From: Gemmatimonadetes bacterium bin94
GTDB taxonomy: Bacteria > Gemmatimonadota > Gemmatimonadetes > Longimicrobiales > Gaopeijiaceae
NCBI GenBank assembly: GCA_002238865.1
Contig: MPNE01000002.1
Location: 62,001 to 126,000 of the forward strand
Length of the DNA: 64,000 nucleotides
Direction: 5' to 3'
In this document: positions 33,463 to 44,267 of the stretch, piece after piece
How positions within the stretch are numbered: the stretch's first letter is position 1
Layout of the letters: every line of letters starts with the position of its first letter
Position numbers and translations under genes: made by a program
The notes under the pieces: generated by a model
Seen by the model: only the letters and a program-made list of their open reading frames with translations
What the model was told of the DNA's origin: nothing
The model's database searches: none

Positions 33463-34650
33463 ATGAGTGGAGAGCGGACCGCCGACCCGGATGGCGGCGG
33501 AAGCGGCCGGCGCAGGCGGCCGCGGGCGAGATTGCTCGTGGTCGCGGCCGCGGCTGTCGTCGTTGCCGCGTCGCTCTGGCCGGGCACCGCGTGCTCGCCC
33601 GGGTATGTGATCAAGGCCGGGTGGGAAGAGGCAAAGATCCTCCGCGCCCGCCGGCCGATCCCGGAGGTGATCCTCGAGCCCGAGACCGACGAGGAGACAC
33701 GCGCCAAGCTCGCCCTGGCGACCGAGGCCCGGGACTTCGCCATGAACGGCCTCGAGCTCGACGTTGGCGACAGCTACACCACCTACACGAAACTCGAGCG
33801 CGACACCCTGGCGATGGTGCTGTCGGCCGCGTACCAGGATCAGCTCCTGTCCAGGACGTGGTGGTTTCCCATCGTGGGCCGGGTCCCGTACCGGGGATTC
33901 TTCGACCTCGACGACGCGCTCAACGAACAGGCCAAGCTCGAGGAGGAAGGGTTCGACACCTACCTGCGACCCACCTCCGCCTTCAGCACCCTGGGCTGGT
34001 TCTCGGACCCCATCCTCTCGACCATCCTCAGGTACGACGAGGTGGAATTGGTGGCCACGATCATCCACGAACTCTCCCACAACCATCTCTTCGTCTCGGG
34101 GCAGGTCCGCTTCAACGAGAGCTTCGCGACCTGGGTCGGCCGGACCGGCGCGATCGAGTTCTTCTGCACGCGGCCCGGCGACACGCTCGAGGCCGGGCCC
34201 GATCACGTGGACTGGTGCCAGCGCGCCCGGGACCGCTGGCACGACGTGAAAATCTTCTCGTCGTTCATCGACCGCCTGGTGGCGGAGCTGGAAGTCATCT
34301 ACGACGACTCGGTGACCACGCGGGAAGACAAGATCACTCGGCGCGGGATTATCTTCGACCGGTTCCGGAAACGCTTCCAGGAGGAGATTCGGCCACAACT
34401 CCTGAACCTTACCTTCGCGAGCTTCGAATCGATCCCCCTGAACAACGCAACCCTGCTCAGCAGGATGCGATACTACCACCGCCTTCCCGACTTCGACGCG
34501 CTGCTGGAGCGGCATGCGGGCTCCCTGAGCCAGGCTGTCCGAGAGCTCGAGGCGGGACTGGAAACGGCGTCCGATCCCTTCGAACTGCTGCCGTCCGCCG
34601 TCGAAACCGGGTCGCCCCCCGGAGGATCCGAAACACCCGATAACGGATAG
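33463..34650 (+). CDS. Putative aminopeptidase (PF10023/COG4324 type)
   Basis: 395 residues. A hydrophobic N-terminal segment (about 24-44) ends in GTAC, a marginal lipobox. The zinc-peptidase motif HELSH is at 202-206 with the third ligand expected in FNESFATWVG about 15 residues on. The mature part starts SPGYVIKAGWEEAKILRARRPI, typical of the PF10023 predicted aminopeptidases. The catalytic motif is complete, so it is probably active; its substrate is unproven. It follows the SPFH gene in the same direction and could be read with it. The predicted location is the periplasm, tethered. Confidence 0.85.
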   Translation: MSGERTADPDGGGSGRRRRPRARLLVVAAAAVVVAASLWPGTACSPGYVIKAGWEEAKILRARRPIPEVILEPETDEETRAKLALATEARDFAMNGLELDVGDSYTTYTKLERDTLAMVLSAAYQDQLLSRTWWFPIVGRVPYRGFFDLDDALNEQAKLEEEGFDTYLRPTSAFSTLGWFSDPILSTILRYDEVELVATIIHELSHNHLFVSGQVRFNESFATWVGRTGAIEFFCTRPGDTLEAGPDHVDWCQRARDRWHDVKIFSSFIDRLVAELEVIYDDSVTTREDKITRRGIIFDRFRKRFQEEIRPQLLNLTFASFESIPLNNATLLSRMRYYHRLPDFDALLERHAGSLSQAVRELEAGLETASDPFELLPSAVETGSPPGGSETPDNG

Positions 34651-34790
34651 TCGCGGGCTGTCCAGGGGTCCGGGCCGCCGACTCCAAATCCGCCGCCGGA
34701 CTGTAAAACGAACGCGGGCTTTCGTAGCTTTCGGACTTGGCTCACGCCACACCCCCCACCCGCCGCCCCTGAACGGTATCCACCGGCAAG

Positions 34791-37295
34791 ATGGCCAAGC
34801 ACGCTGACAGGACGTATGACCCGGTAGCCATCGAACGCGAATGGCAAGCCAGGTGGGACCGTGACGGAACAAATTCCTTCACGCTGGACGAGCTGCGCAC
34901 CGCCGAGCGCCCCTTCTTCAACCTGATGATGTTCCCCTACCCCTCCGCCGAGGGGCTTCACGTGGGCAACATCTATGCATTTGCCGGCGCCGATGTTCAC
35001 GGACGCTTCAAACGCATGCAGGGCCATGACGTCTTCGAGCCGATCGGATTCGATGCGTTCGGGATTCACTCGGAGAACTTCGCGCTCAAGGCCGGCGTCC
35101 ACCCGATGGACCTGATCCCCGCCAATGTGGCCAACTTCACCCGCCAGCTCCGGCGGATGGGCGGGATGTTCGACTGGGCCCACACGGTGGATACGACCGA
35201 CGCAGAGTACTACAAGTGGACCCAGTGGCTCTTCCTGCAGCTTTTCAAGCACGGCCTGGCGGAGCAGAAGGAGGCACCGGTCAACTGGTGCCCGTCGGAC
35301 ATGACCGTGCTGGCCAACGAACAGGTGGTCGTGGGCGCGTGCGAACGCTGCGGGACTCCTGTCGAACAGCGCTTCATCCGTCAGTGGTTCCTGAAGATCA
35401 CCGACTACGCGGGGCGGCTGCTGGACAACCTCCCTCACATCGACTGGTCGGAGACGACTCTGAAGGCGCAGCGTGCCTGGATCAGGCGTTCGCGGGGCGC
35501 CCGGATCAGTTTCCCCGTAGTGACCGGGGCGGACGGTATCGAGGAGGGGGCGGAACAGATCGCGATCCCGGTCTTCACCACACGCCCGGACACGGTGTTC
35601 GGGGCGACCTATATGGTCCTGGCGCCCGAGCACCCGATGGTTGACACGGTCACGACCGATGCCCGCAGAACCGAGGTGGACGCATACCGCGCCCGCACCC
35701 GGGCGATGGACCTGGTGGCGCGGCAGAAGGTCGAAAAGAACAAGACGGGGGTCTTCACGGGCGGCTATTGCATGAATCCGGCAACTCGCGAGCCGGTGCC
35801 CGTCTGGATCGCCGACTACGTCCTCATGGGATACGGGACCGGGGCCATCATGGCGGTTCCGGGGCACGACGAGCGGGACTTCGACTTCGCCAACACTTAT
35901 GAGCTGCCGATCGTCCGGGTAGTGGCGGCCGAGGGAGAAGACGCCGATACGCCCCTCGACATCGCCTACGAGTATCCGCGCGGGAGACTGGTGAACTCCG
36001 GTCCCTATGACGGACTGTCCCCGTCAGAAGCGACGGGGGCCATCGTGGACGACCTGGCGACTCGGGATCTGGCCGAGTCCCGGGTCAACTACCGGCTCCA
36101 TGACTGGTGCATTTCGCGGCAGAGGTACTGGGGACCGCCCATTCCGATCATCCACTGTGACAGCTGCGGACCGGTGCCCGTCCCCGAGGAGGATCTCCCC
36201 GTGGTGCTGCCCAGGGTAGAGGACTTCCGGCCCGACGACACCGGCATCAGTCCGTTGGCACGGGTGCGTGACTGGTACGAAGTCCCCTGTCCCTCCTGCG
36301 GCCGGGACGCCACCCGCGAGACCGACGTCTCCGACACGTTCCTGGACAGCGCCTGGTACTTCCTGCGATACCCCTCGACCGACTTCGGCGACCGTCCCTT
36401 CGACGATGACATCACGCGACGCTGGCTCCCCGTGGATACGTATATCGGGGGGAACGAGCACGCCGTCCTGCACCTCCTCTACGCCCGCTTCGTCACCATG
36501 GCGCTTTCCGACATGGACCGAGTGGACTTCGAGGAGCCGTTCAAGCAGTTCCGCGCTCACGGCCTCATCATTCGTGAAGGGGCCAAGATGTCCAAGAGCA
36601 AGGGCAATGTCATCGTGCCCGACCCGATCATCGAGCAGTACGGCGCCGATACCTTCCGCCTCTACCTCATGTTTCTGGGTCCCTTCATGGCGGGCGGCGA
36701 CTATCAGGATCAGGGCATCTCGGGTCCGCACGGCTTCCTGCACCGGCTCTGGGAATCGGTCGTGCCGCAGAAGGGCGAGCTTCCCGAGCACGCCATCGAC
36801 CCGAAGCTCGAGCAGAAGCTGCACCGGACCATCAAGCGGGTGACCGACCAGATTGCGAATCTGCGCTACAACACGGCCATCGCCGCCATGATGGAGTACC
36901 TGAACGCGGCCCGGGCCGGCGGGAGAACGCCGTGCCGGGTCGAGGTCGAGCCGCTGGTTTGCCTGATCGCACCCTTCGCTCCGCACATGGCCGAGGAGCT
37001 GTGGGAACGGCTCGGACATGAGGGAAGCATCTTCGACGGTGCCAACTGGCCGCAGTTCGATGCGGACAAGGCTGTCGAGGAGGAGGTCCGGGTGGCAGTG
37101 CAGGTAAACGGCAAGGTACGGGGAACGGTGTCGGTGCCGGCGGGTGCCGACAGGGACGCGGTGATCGCGCTCGCCCGAACGGAAGACAACGTGGCCCGTC
37201 ACCTCAAGGGGATGGAGGTCCGCGGCGTCATCCACGTCCCGGACCGCTTGCTGAACTTCGTCGCAGCGCGGGAAGCCGTCAGCAGCACCCTGTGA
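34791..37295 (+). CDS. leuS: Leucyl-tRNA synthetase
   Basis: 834 residues. Attaches leucine to tRNA-Leu. HIGH motif HVGN at 57-60, KMSKS at 599-603 (AKMSKSKGN) and the editing (CP1) domain with TTRPDTVFGATYMVLAPEHP. Zinc-type cysteines are present in the connective parts (CPSDMTVLANEQVVVG and CERCGTP). The C-terminal RNA-binding extension is present but compact. The upstream 140 bases contain a weak promoter-like pair (TGTAAA, 17 bases, TAGCTT) near 34704. Transketolase follows after 64 bases. Confidence 0.97.
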   Translation: MAKHADRTYDPVAIEREWQARWDRDGTNSFTLDELRTAERPFFNLMMFPYPSAEGLHVGNIYAFAGADVHGRFKRMQGHDVFEPIGFDAFGIHSENFALKAGVHPMDLIPANVANFTRQLRRMGGMFDWAHTVDTTDAEYYKWTQWLFLQLFKHGLAEQKEAPVNWCPSDMTVLANEQVVVGACERCGTPVEQRFIRQWFLKITDYAGRLLDNLPHIDWSETTLKAQRAWIRRSRGARISFPVVTGADGIEEGAEQIAIPVFTTRPDTVFGATYMVLAPEHPMVDTVTTDARRTEVDAYRARTRAMDLVARQKVEKNKTGVFTGGYCMNPATREPVPVWIADYVLMGYGTGAIMAVPGHDERDFDFANTYELPIVRVVAAEGEDADTPLDIAYEYPRGRLVNSGPYDGLSPSEATGAIVDDLATRDLAESRVNYRLHDWCISRQRYWGPPIPIIHCDSCGPVPVPEEDLPVVLPRVEDFRPDDTGISPLARVRDWYEVPCPSCGRDATRETDVSDTFLDSAWYFLRYPSTDFGDRPFDDDITRRWLPVDTYIGGNEHAVLHLLYARFVTMALSDMDRVDFEEPFKQFRAHGLIIREGAKMSKSKGNVIVPDPIIEQYGADTFRLYLMFLGPFMAGGDYQDQGISGPHGFLHRLWESVVPQKGELPEHAIDPKLEQKLHRTIKRVTDQIANLRYNTAIAAMMEYLNAARAGGRTPCRVEVEPLVCLIAPFAPHMAEELWERLGHEGSIFDGANWPQFDADKAVEEEVRVAVQVNGKVRGTVSVPAGADRDAVIALARTEDNVARHLKGMEVRGVIHVPDRLLNFVAAREAVSSTL

Positions 37296-37359
37296 CGGGC
37301 TCCCGCCGTGCAGTGATCAACACATGATTCGAATCCCACCGATAAGCGAGGCTTGAGCC

Positions 37360-39381
37360 ATGCCCCTGGCCACGGGCGCATCCACCAAGATCGAACAGCT
37401 TGCCATCGACACCATCAAGGTCCTCTCCATGGACGCGGTCCAGGCGGCCAATTCCGGCCACCCCGGCACGCCCATGGCGCTGGCACCCGTCGGCTACGTC
37501 CTCTGGACCCGGCATCTGCGGCACAATCCTCGCGACCCCGGCTGGCTCGACCGCGACCGCTTCGTCCTCTCGGCCGGTCACGCGTCCATGCTCATCTACA
37601 GCCTGTTGTACCTGTCCGGGTACGACGTGTCCCTCGACGACATCAAGCAGTTCCGTCAGTGGGGCAGCAAGACGCCCGGACACCCGGAATACGGCCACAC
37701 CCCCGGGGTCGAGACGACCACGGGCCCCCTGGGACAGGGCGTCGCCAACACCGTGGGAATGGCTCTGGCGGAGCGTTGGCTCGCCAGCCGCTACAACCGC
37801 GCCGGCCACGAGGTCGTCGATCACCGCACCTATGCCCTGTGCTCCGACGGCGACCTCATGGAGGGGATCTCGCACGAAGCCGCCGAGATCGCCGGCCACC
37901 AGGGCCTCGGCAAGCTGACATGGATCTTCGACGACAACCGGATCACCATCGAAGGGGCCACCGACCTGGCCACCGTCACCGATCAGGCGCGTCGCTTCCA
38001 GGGCTACGGCTGGCACACGCTAACGGTCGAGGACGGCACCGACCTGGACGCCATCGACGCGGCGCTCGCCGCCGCAAGGGCCGAGACCGCCCGACCTTCC
38101 CTGATCGTACTGAGGACGACGATCGCCGAGGGCAGCCCTAACCTGGCCGGAACGGCCGCGACCCACGGAGCGCCGCTGGGGGCGGCCGAGATCGAAGCCA
38201 CCAAGCGCAACATCGGCTACCCGTCGCTGCAACCCTTCCATGTGGAGCCCGCGGCGCTTGAACACTGGCGCCGCCACACGGTGGGAGGCGCGGCCGAGCA
38301 GGAATCGTGGACGCGGCGCCTTGAAGCCTACCGCGCGGATTTCCCCGGCCTCGCCGCCGACTTCGAGGCGACGGCCACGGGAGAGCTGCCATCCGGCTGG
38401 GACGAGGCCCTGCCCGACCTCGCGACCGCCCCGGCTACGGCGACGAGGAACCATTCGGGCAAGACCCTGCAGGGGGCGGCCGCGGCGGTGCCCACAATGC
38501 TGGGCGGATCCGCCGATCTGGGCGGCTCCAACAAGACGGACATCGTCGGCGGTGGCGATCTGCATGCGGACTGCCCCGGCGGACGCATCGTCCACTTCGG
38601 TGTTCGCGAGCACGCCATGGGCGCGGTGATGAACGGGATGGCGCTCCACGGCGGCATTCACCCTTTCGGCGGCACCTTCCTGATCTTCTCCGACTACATG
38701 CGGCCGGCCATCCGCCTGGCGGCGCTGATGGGGCTCCCGGTCACCTACGTCTTCACCCACGACAGCATAGGCCTCGGAGAGGACGGCCCCACGCACCAGC
38801 CGGTCGAGCAACTCGCCGCGTTGCGGGCCATACCCGGCCTGCTGGACCTGCGTCCCGCGGACGGCCCCGAGACCGTGGAAGCGTGGCGAGCCGCCCTCGC
38901 CTACAGGACGGGACCGTCCTTCCTGTCCCTCACGCGCCAGACGGTCCCCCTGATCGACCGGGGACCCGGGCAGGCATCGGCGGACGGCCTCCACAGGGGC
39001 GCCTATGTGCTGAGGGAACCCTCCGCGGACAACCTGGACGTAGTCATCATCGCCTCCGGCTCCGAAGTCGGCCTGGCCCTGGCGGCACGGGACGAACTCA
39101 CCGGTGACGGCATCGGTGCGCGCGTCGTCAGCATGCCCAGCTGGCACCTCTTCGCCGCTCAGTCGGAGGGGTATCGGAAACAGGTTCTTCCCGACGACGT
39201 AGTGACGGTCTCGGTCGAGGCGGGCAGCACGATGGGATGGGAGCGCTGGGTGGGTCGAAGGGGTATCTCGATCGGGATCGATCGGTTTGGCGCATCGGCT
39301 CCCTTCCAGGAAATCTACCGTCACTACGGTGTGACGACCGGAGCCGTGCGGGATGCCGTCCGTACCCGGCTCGCCCGTTAG
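37360..39381 (+). CDS. tkt: Transketolase
   Basis: 673 residues, a full-length thiamine-diphosphate transketolase that exchanges two-carbon units between sugar phosphates in the pentose phosphate pathway. ThDP/metal motif [19 protein letters not shown], then DDNRITIEG; catalytic glutamate in [28 protein letters not shown] is the conserved substrate-loop region. N-terminus begins [20 protein letters not shown]. Located 64 bases after leuS in the same direction; the functions are unrelated. Confidence 0.97.
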   Translation: MPLATGASTKIEQLAIDTIKVLSMDAVQAANSGHPGTPMALAPVGYVLWTRHLRHNPRDPGWLDRDRFVLSAGHASMLIYSLLYLSGYDVSLDDIKQFRQWGSKTPGHPEYGHTPGVETTTGPLGQGVANTVGMALAERWLASRYNRAGHEVVDHRTYALCSDGDLMEGISHEAAEIAGHQGLGKLTWIFDDNRITIEGATDLATVTDQARRFQGYGWHTLTVEDGTDLDAIDAALAAARAETARPSLIVLRTTIAEGSPNLAGTAATHGAPLGAAEIEATKRNIGYPSLQPFHVEPAALEHWRRHTVGGAAEQESWTRRLEAYRADFPGLAADFEATATGELPSGWDEALPDLATAPATATRNHSGKTLQGAAAAVPTMLGGSADLGGSNKTDIVGGGDLHADCPGGRIVHFGVREHAMGAVMNGMALHGGIHPFGGTFLIFSDYMRPAIRLAALMGLPVTYVFTHDSIGLGEDGPTHQPVEQLAALRAIPGLLDLRPADGPETVEAWRAALAYRTGPSFLSLTRQTVPLIDRGPGQASADGLHRGAYVLREPSADNLDVVIIASGSEVGLALAARDELTGDGIGARVVSMPSWHLFAAQSEGYRKQVLPDDVVTVSVEAGSTMGWERWVGRRGISIGIDRFGASAPFQEIYRHYGVTTGAVRDAVRTRLAR

Positions 39382-39528
39382 CGACCGCGACACCGTTTGA
39401 AATTCTCCTGAAAATCCCGCTCGGTGCGGGGAATAGGGGAGAAGCGCCATGTTAGATTGCTTTGGTGTCAACCGCATCTGCCCGGTGCCTGCGACACCCC
39501 ACCGTACACAGGGGATGGCCACACCGAA

Positions 39529-41616
39529 ATGACCGACAAGCGTCCGTCCAGGGTGCAGCGCCCCGTGCGCCGGCCCACAGCCGCCGTGCTGGTGGTGGCG
39601 CTGCTTGTGTCAGCCGTTCAGGCCACGGCCCAGGACACGACATCGGTCGTCAGGGTCCGTGGGCTCCGCGTGGAAGTTCCGCGACCGTCCACAACCACGG
39701 GTGGCACGAGCGCGGTCGAGATTTCGCTCGATTCGGCAGGCGTGGTTGCCGCCCCGACCATGGAGGATGTCCTTCGCAGGACCCCGTTCATCCAGATCCG
39801 GGCGAACTCGCGAGGCGAGGCGCAACCGGACCTTCGCGGCGCCGGGGACAGACAGATCGCGATCCTGCTCAACGGCATCCCCCTGACCATCGGTTGGGAT
39901 CACCGGACCGACATCTCGATCATTCCGCTTACGGCCTTTCGAAACGTCACGCTGCTCCGTGGCCTGTCCTCCATGCTCCACGGACCCAACGTCCTCGGCG
40001 GGGCGATCGAGTTCGATGTCGGCCGGGGCGACGAGCTTCAGTCGGTCCCCCCCTTTGTGGGAGCGATCTCCATCGATCAGGAAGGAGCGACCAACGCCAG
40101 CGCGGCTGTCGGAACCAACATCGACCGCGACTTTGCCAACTGGACCGTGCGCACCGGGGCAGGATACCGTACCGGCCCCGGCTACACACTTCCCGGGAAC
40201 GCCCGCAGCAGCAACCTGCTCCGCCAGGATCTGCTGGGCGACGACGATGGCCGTCGCCTCAACTCGGACCACCGTCTCGTGGACGGTTTTCTGACGACAC
40301 GCTACATGGGGATCGGCGGCGCGTGGTTCTCCAGCCTGGTCACAGCCTCCGACGCCGACCGTGGGGTGCCTCCCGAGGCTCACGTCGATGATCCGCGGCT
40401 ATGGCGGTACCCCAGCCAGTCCAGGCTGTTCGTCGCAATGTCGGGTGGTACGGGGCAAAGGCAGTCCCGCCTCGGCGAAGGTGACGTGGAAGCGAGTTTC
40501 GGACTGCACCACTCGACCGCGGCAATCGACGAATACGCCACGTCCGACTACCGCACCGTCGTCGACGGGGAGACCGGCGAGACATTGACCCTGACGGGAC
40601 GGCTTCTCGGCGACCACCGCTTCGAAGCCGGTCCCGAAGTGCGGAGTGCCCTGACCTTCTCCGACGTCAGCCACACCGAGACATTTCTTTCGGGTTCGTC
40701 ATTCGACTACGGGCAGCGGCTTTGGAGCCTCGGCAGCGAGATCGAATTCGTCGGCGGCGGTCCCGAGGGCGCCGGCACGGTCGACACGAGGTGGACGCTG
40801 GGAGCGTCGGTGGACGGATCCAGCACGCCTCGCTCGGGCGACAAGGAGCCCCTGGCGGCGATGTGGGACTGGGGCATGCGGACGGGGGTCACGCGCTCGG
40901 CGGCGGGCGGCAACATCCTCTATCACGCGGGATTCAGCCGGCGTACCCGTTTTCCTTCGCTGCGCGAACTGTACTCCGGCGCGCTGGGGAGGTTTCTGCC
41001 AAACCCTGGTCTACGGCCCGAGAACCTCAAGGCGGGTGAGGCCGGGATCACCTTCAGTGTGGGGGACACACAGCTGCAGATGGTGGGGTTTCATCATCGC
41101 CTGAGCGACGGGATCGTACGCACCTCCACCGTCACTACGGAGGGCGCCCGGTTTCAGCGCGTCAACCGTGACGAGATCCGGTCGACCGGGCTTGAGATCC
41201 TCGCCGCGGCAACGCGTGGCGTCCTCACCTTCGGAGGCGGCCTGACCTTGCAGCGCGTACGCATCCAGGACCCCCGGGCGCCCGGCAGCGACCAGCGGGC
41301 CGAATACACACCCGCGGTAGCAGGCACCATGAATCTGGGATTGATCGGCCCCCAGGACGTTACCGTTGCCAGCTTCGTCCGTTTCCGCGGTGTGCAGTAC
41401 TGCCAGAACGTGGAAGTCGCAGGTCTCGACAGAATGGATGCCAGTGCGACGCTATCACTGGAAGCGCGGCGGGGCTTCGTGTTTGGTGGCGGGAGTTCCG
41501 GGCGCAGCATCGACGGATCGGTGGGCTTCGACAACCTCACGGACGCGATGGTGCTGGACCAGTGCGGGTTGCCACAGCCTGGCCGGACATTTCGGATCCA
41601 GTTCAGCGTGCGATAG
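39529..41616 (+). CDS. TonB-dependent receptor
   Basis: 695 residues from ATG 39529. The signal peptide ends at about 35 (AVQATAQ). A plug domain follows: APTMEDVLRRTPFIQIRA, QPDLRGAGDRQIAILLNG and VTLLRGLSSMLHGPNVLGG, then a long barrel with a terminal strand RTFRIQFSVR. This group imports siderophores, haem or vitamin B12, but no specific ligand is indicated and no TonB or ABC importer is adjacent. 147 bases upstream contain no clear promoter. The stop is 11 bases from the convergent BatD-BatE gene. Confidence 0.9.
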   Translation: MTDKRPSRVQRPVRRPTAAVLVVALLVSAVQATAQDTTSVVRVRGLRVEVPRPSTTTGGTSAVEISLDSAGVVAAPTMEDVLRRTPFIQIRANSRGEAQPDLRGAGDRQIAILLNGIPLTIGWDHRTDISIIPLTAFRNVTLLRGLSSMLHGPNVLGGAIEFDVGRGDELQSVPPFVGAISIDQEGATNASAAVGTNIDRDFANWTVRTGAGYRTGPGYTLPGNARSSNLLRQDLLGDDDGRRLNSDHRLVDGFLTTRYMGIGGAWFSSLVTASDADRGVPPEAHVDDPRLWRYPSQSRLFVAMSGGTGQRQSRLGEGDVEASFGLHHSTAAIDEYATSDYRTVVDGETGETLTLTGRLLGDHRFEAGPEVRSALTFSDVSHTETFLSGSSFDYGQRLWSLGSEIEFVGGGPEGAGTVDTRWTLGASVDGSSTPRSGDKEPLAAMWDWGMRTGVTRSAAGGNILYHAGFSRRTRFPSLRELYSGALGRFLPNPGLRPENLKAGEAGITFSVGDTQLQMVGFHHRLSDGIVRTSTVTTEGARFQRVNRDEIRSTGLEILAAATRGVLTFGGGLTLQRVRIQDPRAPGSDQRAEYTPAVAGTMNLGLIGPQDVTVASFVRFRGVQYCQNVEVAGLDRMDASATLSLEARRGFVFGGGSSGRSIDGSVGFDNLTDAMVLDQCGLPQPGRTFRIQFSVR

Positions 41617-41627
41617 CACTCCGGGAA

Positions 41628-44228
41628 CTAGATCACTTCGAGCGCGTCAAGGGGCAACCACCCGACCTTGCCGTCCGCGAGGACGACCTCGGCCCATTCT
41701 CCCGCCCGGCGGTCAATCCGCACCCTGGTGCCCTCGTGAAGCGTGAAGACCGTAAGGCCGCCTTCTTCCGAGGGAGCACTCAGCACGCGCGCCTCGGCCG
41801 CCATCACGACCGCCTCCTCCGGTTGACCCATCCCCGTCTCGTGGAGGACAAGGGTCGCCCCAAGCACGGCCGTGCCCACCGCGGCGGCGTATGCGGTCCG
41901 GCGCAGAGTCGTGCGCCACCCCGCCGGCCGACGCAGCACGATCAGAACCAGGGTCGCGCCGAGGACGAGGTAGCTCGCGGCCACGGAGGCCCGCAGGAAG
42001 GTCCGCGGGATCAGCCTCATCCACCAATCGAAGGCCGAGAGCAACCAGAAGCGGGGCAGGGGTTCGATCCGGTCCTGCAACATCCGGCTGACGAGATCGA
42101 GGTTGGCCCGAATGTCGTCGTTGGCCGGGTCCAGACGGGCAGCCCGCTCGTAGCTGACAACGGCTTCCGCGACCGCGCCGAGGCGGAAGTGGGCGTTGCC
42201 GAGGTTGTAGTACACTTCCGCCGACTCGAAGCCGCCCTCGAGAACGGCGCCGTAACTCGTAATCGCCCCGGCGAAGTCGCCCTCCTGATAGCGTTGGTTT
42301 CCCTGGTCGAAGAGGGTCTGTTGAGCAGCGATGACGCCGGGGGCGGGGAGGAGCCCGGACACGAGCAGGAAACAGAGCGCGACAGGGAAGCGCGACACGA
42401 GCGACCCGGCCGGAAGCAGCTCCTTCGCCAGATCACCCATGAGCACGGCGGCGCGCTCGAGAAGCTGCTCCGGAGGTTCGCGATCGGTGCCCGCAGGGGC
42501 GAAGCGCTGACGGTCACAGTCGTCGAGACAGGCGAAGAGGCGTTGCAGCGTTTCGTCGGAGGCGCCTCGCCGGCGTGCCAGGCGCCCGGCTTCCTCTCTG
42601 ACCAGACCCGCTTCGGCAACATTCAGCTTGTCGGCCAGGAATCCCTGAAGCGCACCGGCCACTTCGGCGTAGAACGCCCTGGGATCGCCCGATGCAAGCC
42701 CTTTGGCCCGCGCCAACCGCTTCCTCGCCATCCTGCGCGCGCGGCGGACACGGGCATACGCGACGTCACCCTCGATCCGGTCCCGATGGCGACGAAGCAC
42801 CGCCGCAGTCGCCACCGCCGCCATCGGCAACAACAGAATGATCCAGAACCCGGCCGTCGAGTGAAGCGGTACCCCCGTACGCCGGAACTCGGGGGCGCCG
42901 ATGTGGATGAAGCGGATCTCCTCGCGGATCGGTTCGACCGCCGACGGAACGATGCCCGGCTCCGCTCCAACGGCCTCGGCCGCGCCCGTGACGGTGACTT
43001 CCAGGGGTTGCGAGCGGGAGCTGGCATAGGTGCGGGAAGCCGCGTCGAAGAACGAGACCTCGACCGCCGGGATCGTCAGCGTCCCGGGCGCGCGCGGAAT
43101 CAGAACGTATTCGAAGCCGCGGCTGCCTTGTACGCTCCCGCCCGCGTCCGAGATGCGCGCGCTGGTCTCGGGAGGGAAGACCTCGAACTCATCGGGGAAA
43201 TCGATCTCGGGCGGGGTCAGCGTCCGCAGGTTCCCGGTGCCCGCGAGCTCCACCCGGAAGGTCACCGCTTCGTTCGCCGCGACCGTGGCGCGGTCGATCG
43301 AGGTTGAGACGTCCAGCTCGCCGACATGCCCCCTGAAGGTGCCCGGGCGACCCGCGGTGGGCAGCGGCTGTACTTCGATGGTCACCGGGCGAGAGACCAC
43401 CGCCACCGGGACACGGCGGTCGAAGAGGCTCGACCGGCCGAAGATGTCGCCGAAGGGGTCGACTCCCCGCCGGTCGCGCACCCGCACCTGGGCCTCGATG
43501 CTCAGCGGGTCGAGGGTCTTCGTCCCGGATCCGGTGGGAAAGAGGGCGGCCCGCCGGACGACCGCCGTGACGTATTCGCTGCCGTCCCGGACGACGCGCT
43601 CCACCTGTGGCGCCTCCGACTGTTCCAGCTCCTCGGTCCAGAAGCCCGTGGCCTGGGGAAGAGTGGTGATGGAATACGACTCGACCGGCAGCCGCGTGAA
43701 GATCCTGTACTCGACGACCACCGGCTCGTTCTCGAAAGCGCTTGTGCGCGAAACTTCCGTCTCGACGAAGAGGTCTTCCGGTGCGATCCCATCGGCCGGG
43801 TCGCCGGTGTCATCACCGACCGGAGGAGGCGCGTCGGAAACCACCAGCGTCAAGGGGTCCGTCTGCAGGGTCCGATCCCCGGCGGACACCGTCACGGCTC
43901 CGATCTCGAACGACCCCTCGGTCAGGGCCAGGAAGCGGTATTGATAGGTAACCGCCATGCTGGTACGACCGTTCACGATCTGCATGGACGTCGACGTACC
44001 CGCGCTGAGGTACCGCGCGAAGGCTTCCATTTCGGGGAGCACGGGCTCCGAGTCCAGCTGCTGAGTGCCCGCCACCTCGACGTTCAGCACGAACTGGCGG
44101 CCGACACCCACCTGCGGGGCGTTCAGAAATGCCCGCACTTCGACATCCTGCGACCAGGCGATGCCGGGAAAGACCGCCAACGCGACAAGGAACAGTGTGC
44201 ACCTGCGGAAACCTCTCTTCACAGCCAC
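41628..44228 (-). CDS. BatD-BatE fusion (aerotolerance protein)
   Basis: 866 residues. The N-terminal half is BatD: signal peptide to about 27, repeated Ig-like domains (QDVEVRAFLNAPQVGVGRQF onward) and a membrane segment near 460-480. A long cytoplasmic-type helical part follows to about 600. At about 610-635 a second hydrophobic stretch (FPVALCFLLVSGLLPAPG) looks like the retained signal peptide of BatE. Then come TPR repeats (NQRYQEGDFAGAITSYGAVL, EVYYNLGNAHFRLG), two more membrane segments and a C-terminal SH3-like domain ending GKVGWLPLDALEVI. Last gene of the bat operon. Bat proteins are linked to oxygen and stress tolerance in Bacteroides and Leptospira. Confidence 0.85.
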   Translation of the reverse strand: MAVKRGFRRCTLFLVALAVFPGIAWSQDVEVRAFLNAPQVGVGRQFVLNVEVAGTQQLDSEPVLPEMEAFARYLSAGTSTSMQIVNGRTSMAVTYQYRFLALTEGSFEIGAVTVSAGDRTLQTDPLTLVVSDAPPPVGDDTGDPADGIAPEDLFVETEVSRTSAFENEPVVVEYRIFTRLPVESYSITTLPQATGFWTEELEQSEAPQVERVVRDGSEYVTAVVRRAALFPTGSGTKTLDPLSIEAQVRVRDRRGVDPFGDIFGRSSLFDRRVPVAVVSRPVTIEVQPLPTAGRPGTFRGHVGELDVSTSIDRATVAANEAVTFRVELAGTGNLRTLTPPEIDFPDEFEVFPPETSARISDAGGSVQGSRGFEYVLIPRAPGTLTIPAVEVSFFDAASRTYASSRSQPLEVTVTGAAEAVGAEPGIVPSAVEPIREEIRFIHIGAPEFRRTGVPLHSTAGFWIILLLPMAAVATAAVLRRHRDRIEGDVAYARVRRARRMARKRLARAKGLASGDPRAFYAEVAGALQGFLADKLNVAEAGLVREEAGRLARRRGASDETLQRLFACLDDCDRQRFAPAGTDREPPEQLLERAAVLMGDLAKELLPAGSLVSRFPVALCFLLVSGLLPAPGVIAAQQTLFDQGNQRYQEGDFAGAITSYGAVLEGGFESAEVYYNLGNAHFRLGAVAEAVVSYERAARLDPANDDIRANLDLVSRMLQDRIEPLPRFWLLSAFDWWMRLIPRTFLRASVAASYLVLGATLVLIVLRRPAGWRTTLRRTAYAAAVGTAVLGATLVLHETGMGQPEEAVVMAAEARVLSAPSEEGGLTVFTLHEGTRVRIDRRAGEWAEVVLADGKVGWLPLDALEVI

Positions 44229-44267
44229 CGCGCCTCCGTTCCGGCAGCGTCCACCGTGACCATCCGT

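Noticed and set aside
37322-37350. GATTCGAATCCC resembling a tRNA T-loop
   Set aside because: The flanking bases do not form the 5-bp T-stem, and no acceptor, anticodon or D arm could be drawn upstream.
39382-39528. Promoter for the second TonB receptor
   Set aside because: TTGAAA and TAGATT occur but at incompatible spacing; no confident element.
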